Part shown: piece by piece, positions 61,623-64,000 of the stretch | Layout of the letters: each line of letters begins with the position of its first letter | How positions within the stretch are numbered: the first letter of the stretch is position 1 | Origin: Enterobacter cancerogenus | GTDB lineage: Bacteria; Pseudomonadota; Gammaproteobacteria; Enterobacterales; Enterobacteriaceae | Assembly (NCBI RefSeq): GCF_019047785.1 | Contig: NZ_CP077290.1 | Span: 1 to 64,000, forward strand | Direction of reading: 5' to 3' | Length of the DNA: 64,000 nt | The notes under the pieces: model-generated | The model's database searches: none | Told to the model about the DNA's origin: nothing | What the model saw: the letters and a program-made list of their open reading frames with translations, nothing else | Made by a program: the position numbers and the translations under genes

Positions 61623-62225
61623 ATGACAACATACCCCTGGAACAAGGGCCGTATTATTGGCCAGAAACGGCCTCTTCAGATCTCTCATATCTGGGGAATC
61701 CATATCAGACTTGAGCTGGAAGGAAAAGTACGCGATTTAGCTCTATTTAACATGGCTCTGGACAGTAAACTTCGGGGCTGTGATCTGGTTAAGCTAAAAG
61801 TTTCTGATGTGGCCTATGGGCACTCTGTTTCGGGCAGAGCGACAGTGCTGCAGCAAAAAACGGGAAGCCCCGTTCAGTTTGAACTGACTAAAGGAACAAG
61901 AGAGTCTGTAGCAGCGTGGATCAAAATGGCTCATCTACGTAGTAGCGACTATCTGTTCCAGTCCCGCGTCGGTTCTTCACAACATATCTCAACAAGGCAA
62001 TATAACCGTATTTTTCATGGATGAATTGATAAGCTGGGTCTCGACGAGGCTCTGTACAGCACGCATTCTATGCGAAGAACCAAGCCATATCTGATCTATA
62101 AAAAAACGAAGAATCTTCGAGTGATCCAGCTACTTTTAGGTTACAAGAAACTCGAAAGTACCGTCCGTTATCTCGGTATTGAAGTGGATGATGCCCTAGA
62201 GATATCTGAGTCTATTGAAGTTTAA
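61623..62225 (+). pseudogene. tyrosine recombinase with in-frame stop
   Basis: Begins at the ATG at 61623 after AAGGAG with MTTYPWNKGRIIGQKRPLQISHIWGIHIRLELEGKVRDLALFNMALDSKLRG, the start of a common enterobacterial integrase. At 62022 the frame has TGA (probably from TGG), and then continues to TAA at 62223 as IDKLGLDEALYSTHSMRRTKPYLIYKKTKN...LLLGYKKLESTVRYLGIEVDDALEIS, with HxxR and the catalytic tyrosine in TVRYLG. The protein is therefore nonsense-broken unless read through. It is the only mobility gene of the islet. Confidence 0.8.
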
Positions 62226-62250
62226 TTTATGAGGGCTGCAAAAGCAGCCC

Positions 62251-62269
62251 TGTGTCAAAAGCGGACGTT
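62251..62269. repeat. right 19-bp direct repeat of the LysR-integrase islet
   Basis: TGTGTCAAAAGCGGACGTT, one mismatch to 55454-55472. It follows the integrase pseudogene and a GGGCTGC-AAAA-GCAGCCC hairpin at 62234-62251. Confidence 0.6.
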
Positions 62270-62326
62270 GTTTGCTGGGCGGCTCTGCGTGACCGTCATA
62301 ATTATCGGTGACTTTATCTTCCTGAA

Positions 62327-62779
62327 TCAGGGAACTACCGGTCTGTTATTAACTACCGTTTTCATGATCAGTGTTGAGGTCAGGCGCTGAACGCCTGGCA
62401 GCGCTGAAAGGTCAAGATCATAGAGCCGCTGAAAGCTCTCCATGTCCCGTGTCAGGACGTGCAGCATATAATCCGGGTTACCAAACAGGCGCTGCGCGTT
62501 TATCACCTCTGGGACGTCAACCACCGCCTCCTCAAAGCTGCTTACCGCCTGACGATCGGCCTTTTCAAGTGATACAAAAACGATCACTGAAAAGCTCAGT
62601 CCGAGCTTGGCGGTATCGACCTGAGCACGATATCCACTGATGATGCCCGTCTCTTCAAGGCTTTTAACGCGACGGTGGCAGGGGGAAAGGCTCAGCCCGA
62701 CCTTGTCCGCCAGCTCTGTCAGGGACAGGCGTCCGTCAGCCTGGAGTTCAGCAATGATCTTTTTATCGGTTCTGTCCAC
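62327..62779 (-). CDS. Lrp/AsnC-family transcriptional regulator
   Basis: 150 residues. N-terminal HTH (DRTDKKIIAELQADGRLSLTELADKVGLSLSPCHRRVKSLEETGIISGYRA) and C-terminal RAM ligand domain (about 65-145), with VIFVSLEKADRQAVSSFEEAV and DYMLHVLTRDMESFQRLY. Divergent from a LysE/RhtB exporter gene, the usual arrangement for an amino-acid-sensing exporter regulator. Confidence 0.9.
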   Translation of the reverse strand: MDRTDKKIIAELQADGRLSLTELADKVGLSLSPCHRRVKSLEETGIISGYRAQVDTAKLGLSFSVIVFVSLEKADRQAVSSFEEAVVDVPEVINAQRLFGNPDYMLHVLTRDMESFQRLYDLDLSALPGVQRLTSTLIMKTVVNNRPVVP

Positions 62780-62961
62780 GTTCCCGCCTTATCAGGTAGT
62801 CAAATCCACACGATTCAGATCTGGAATATATTTCTCATTATACCCGATTTAAAGCAAACATCTTCTAAAAAAACCGCCATCAAAGGCTAATCAGGAAAGT
62901 TATCCCGCACATCAGTTGATAAGATCGTTTTTAGTTTTTAACTGAACAGAAAGGTGATGAA

Positions 62962-63588
62962 GTGGATTTCAGTTTGCTAGCAGCGTTCTGGATTGTATCG
63001 TTTTCTCTTGTTATGACGCCCGGAGCGGACTGGGCCTATGCCATTTCTTCCGGCATGCGCAACAGAATGCTGCTTCCGGCTGTGTCCGGCATGCTGCTGG
63101 GGTATGTTGTCATAACGGTTGTCGTCGCGGCCGGCGTTGGAGCACTGGTCGCCAGCATGCCGGTCATTCTGACGGTGCTTACCTATGCCGGAGCGGCCTA
63201 TCTGCTGTGGCTCGGGGCCGGCGTCCTGCGCAATCCCCCGGTTCCGTCTGCAGGTAACTTTGGCGGGGAGGTAAACAGGTTCCGGACGCTGATGAAGGGG
63301 TTTGGCATCAGCGGGATCAACCCGAAAGCGCTGCTGCTTTTTCTGGCGCTTCTGCCGCAGTTCACCAGTCGTGACGCCGGCTGGTCAGTTGGCGTGCAGA
63401 TTTTCTTTATGGGACTGATTCAGATTATTAACTGCGCGGTGGTGTATAGCGTCGTCGGGCTGGGTTCGAAAGCGATCCTGCGCACGCGTCCGGAGGCGGC
63501 GCGGCGGGTCAGCCAGTTCTCTGGCATTGCCATGATTTTCATCGCTTTCCTGCTCATCGGTGAGCAGATCTATACCGCCCTGAAATAA
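62962..63588 (+). CDS. LysE/RhtB-family amino-acid exporter
   Basis: 208 residues from a GTG at 62962, preceded by AAAGGTGATG. Six membrane helices. MTPGADWAYAISSGMRNRM and ISGINPKALLLFLALLPQF are family landmarks; the MTPG-type motif replaces the more common VPGP. Exports an amino acid or amine. Divergent from the Lrp-type gene, which probably controls it. Confidence 0.85.
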   Translation: MDFSLLAAFWIVSFSLVMTPGADWAYAISSGMRNRMLLPAVSGMLLGYVVITVVVAAGVGALVASMPVILTVLTYAGAAYLLWLGAGVLRNPPVPSAGNFGGEVNRFRTLMKGFGISGINPKALLLFLALLPQFTSRDAGWSVGVQIFFMGLIQIINCAVVYSVVGLGSKAILRTRPEAARRVSQFSGIAMIFIAFLLIGEQIYTALK

Positions 63589-63702
63589 CGGGCTCACGCC
63601 ACGCCCGGGGGCATCATCTCGGGTGCCCCTGGCTTCTGTGAAATGAATAATCAGGCTGACCGCGCTGCGTGACAGCCCCTGCAAACACATCTATGGCACA
63701 TC

Positions 63703-64000
63703 AATGAACACATTTCGCATCAGAGACATCATTATCCTTGGCTTCATGAACTTTGCCCTGTTCGTCGGCGCCGGTAATATCATCTTTCCACCGTTCATCG
63801 GCCTGCAGGCCGGTACATCTGTCTGGACGGCAGCGGCGGGATTTCTGCTGACGGGCGTCGGGCTTCCCGTTATTACCGCCATTGTGATGGCAAAGGCTGG
63901 CGGGGCATTATCCGCCGTCACCCGCCCGGTTGGCAGGGTGTGCGGCTTACTGCTGGCCGTTATCTGTTACCTTTGCATCGGACCGTTCTTTGCCACGCCG
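63703..64000 (+). CDS. BrnQ-type branched-chain amino-acid transporter, N-terminal part
   Basis: The frame opens at the ATG at 63703 and runs off the end of the window (99 codons seen). [56 protein letters not shown] is the LIVCS/BrnQ family start, with the conserved FVGAGN...P segment. It carries branched-chain amino acids with a cation. No clear ribosome-binding site. Adjacent to an exporter and Lrp-type gene, so an amino-acid transport theme. Confidence 0.75.

Overview
This is a chromosomal window from a gammaproteobacterium of the Enterobacteriaceae, most likely Enterobacter or a close relative (Lelliottia, Leclercia). The backbone order galU-hns-tdk-adhE-ychE-oppABCDF-(K+ channel)-yciU-clsA-yciY ... 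yciI-tonB-yciA-yciB-yciC-ompW is the E. coli-type order. The neighbours that differ from E. coli (an Exc2-type lipoprotein, a LeuE exporter and yedEF placed next to ompW) point away from Escherichia itself. Genus is an inference; no rRNA or marker gene is present.

Layout. 1-16.8 kb: backbone (UDP-glucose synthesis, nucleoid protein H-NS, thymidine kinase, bifunctional AdhE, oligopeptide ABC importer, channel, cardiolipin synthase, small genes, LeuE). 16.81-48.93 kb: a complete P2-type prophage of about 32.1 kb, bounded by an 18-bp direct repeat that lies inside the LeuE/yciI intergenic terminator. It carries the lysogeny switch (int, C, cox), replication (B, A), cos, head genes (Q, P, O, N, M, L), lysis genes, tail genes (X, R, S, V to D) and the late activator ogr. 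No phage structural gene appears broken. Accessory genes occupy three places: the tin/old-equivalent slot between A and cos (23.4-24.0 kb), the S-V slot (33.0-35.7 kb) and the ogr-attR slot (48.0-48.7 kb). 48.93-55.3 kb: backbone resumes (yciI, tonB, yciA, yciB, yciC, ompW), then yedEF. 55.45-62.27 kb: an islet between two near-identical 19-bp direct repeats, with a LysR regulator, a cyclophilin-like secreted protein, an MFS exporter, a YahK-type alcohol dehydrogenase, a dienelactone-hydrolase-type enzyme, an aldo-keto reductase and a tyrosine recombinase broken by an in-frame stop. 62.3-64 kb: an Lrp/AsnC regulator, a LysE/RhtB exporter and the start of a BrnQ-type branched-chain amino-acid carrier.

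The most interesting element is in the prophage S-V slot at 33051-35138. A sigma70-like promoter leads straight into a highly structured, apparently non-coding RNA of about 125 nt (33086-33210), closed by a perfect 12-bp stem and containing hairpins capped by GUGA (GNRA) and cUACGg (UNCG-class) tetraloops. It is followed by a SLATT-type membrane protein and an overlapping reverse transcriptase with a YVDD active site. ncRNA, RT and membrane effector together form a defence-associated reverse-transcriptase system. A convergent gene with a HEPN-like R-N-x3-H motif follows, and AT-rich composition marks the cassette as a phage-borne cargo module.

The phage genes read as operons: the early operon starts at a TTGACA promoter overlapped by repeated TTCC(C)TTAT operator-like elements. 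Late genes are expected to be driven by Ogr from sites upstream of P/O and V. Both the left and right ends carry paired TGTGG(A/T)CA integrase arm-type repeats, and E/E' has a T-TTT-TTG programmed frameshift site. All names rest on recall of family sequences, since no search was run.
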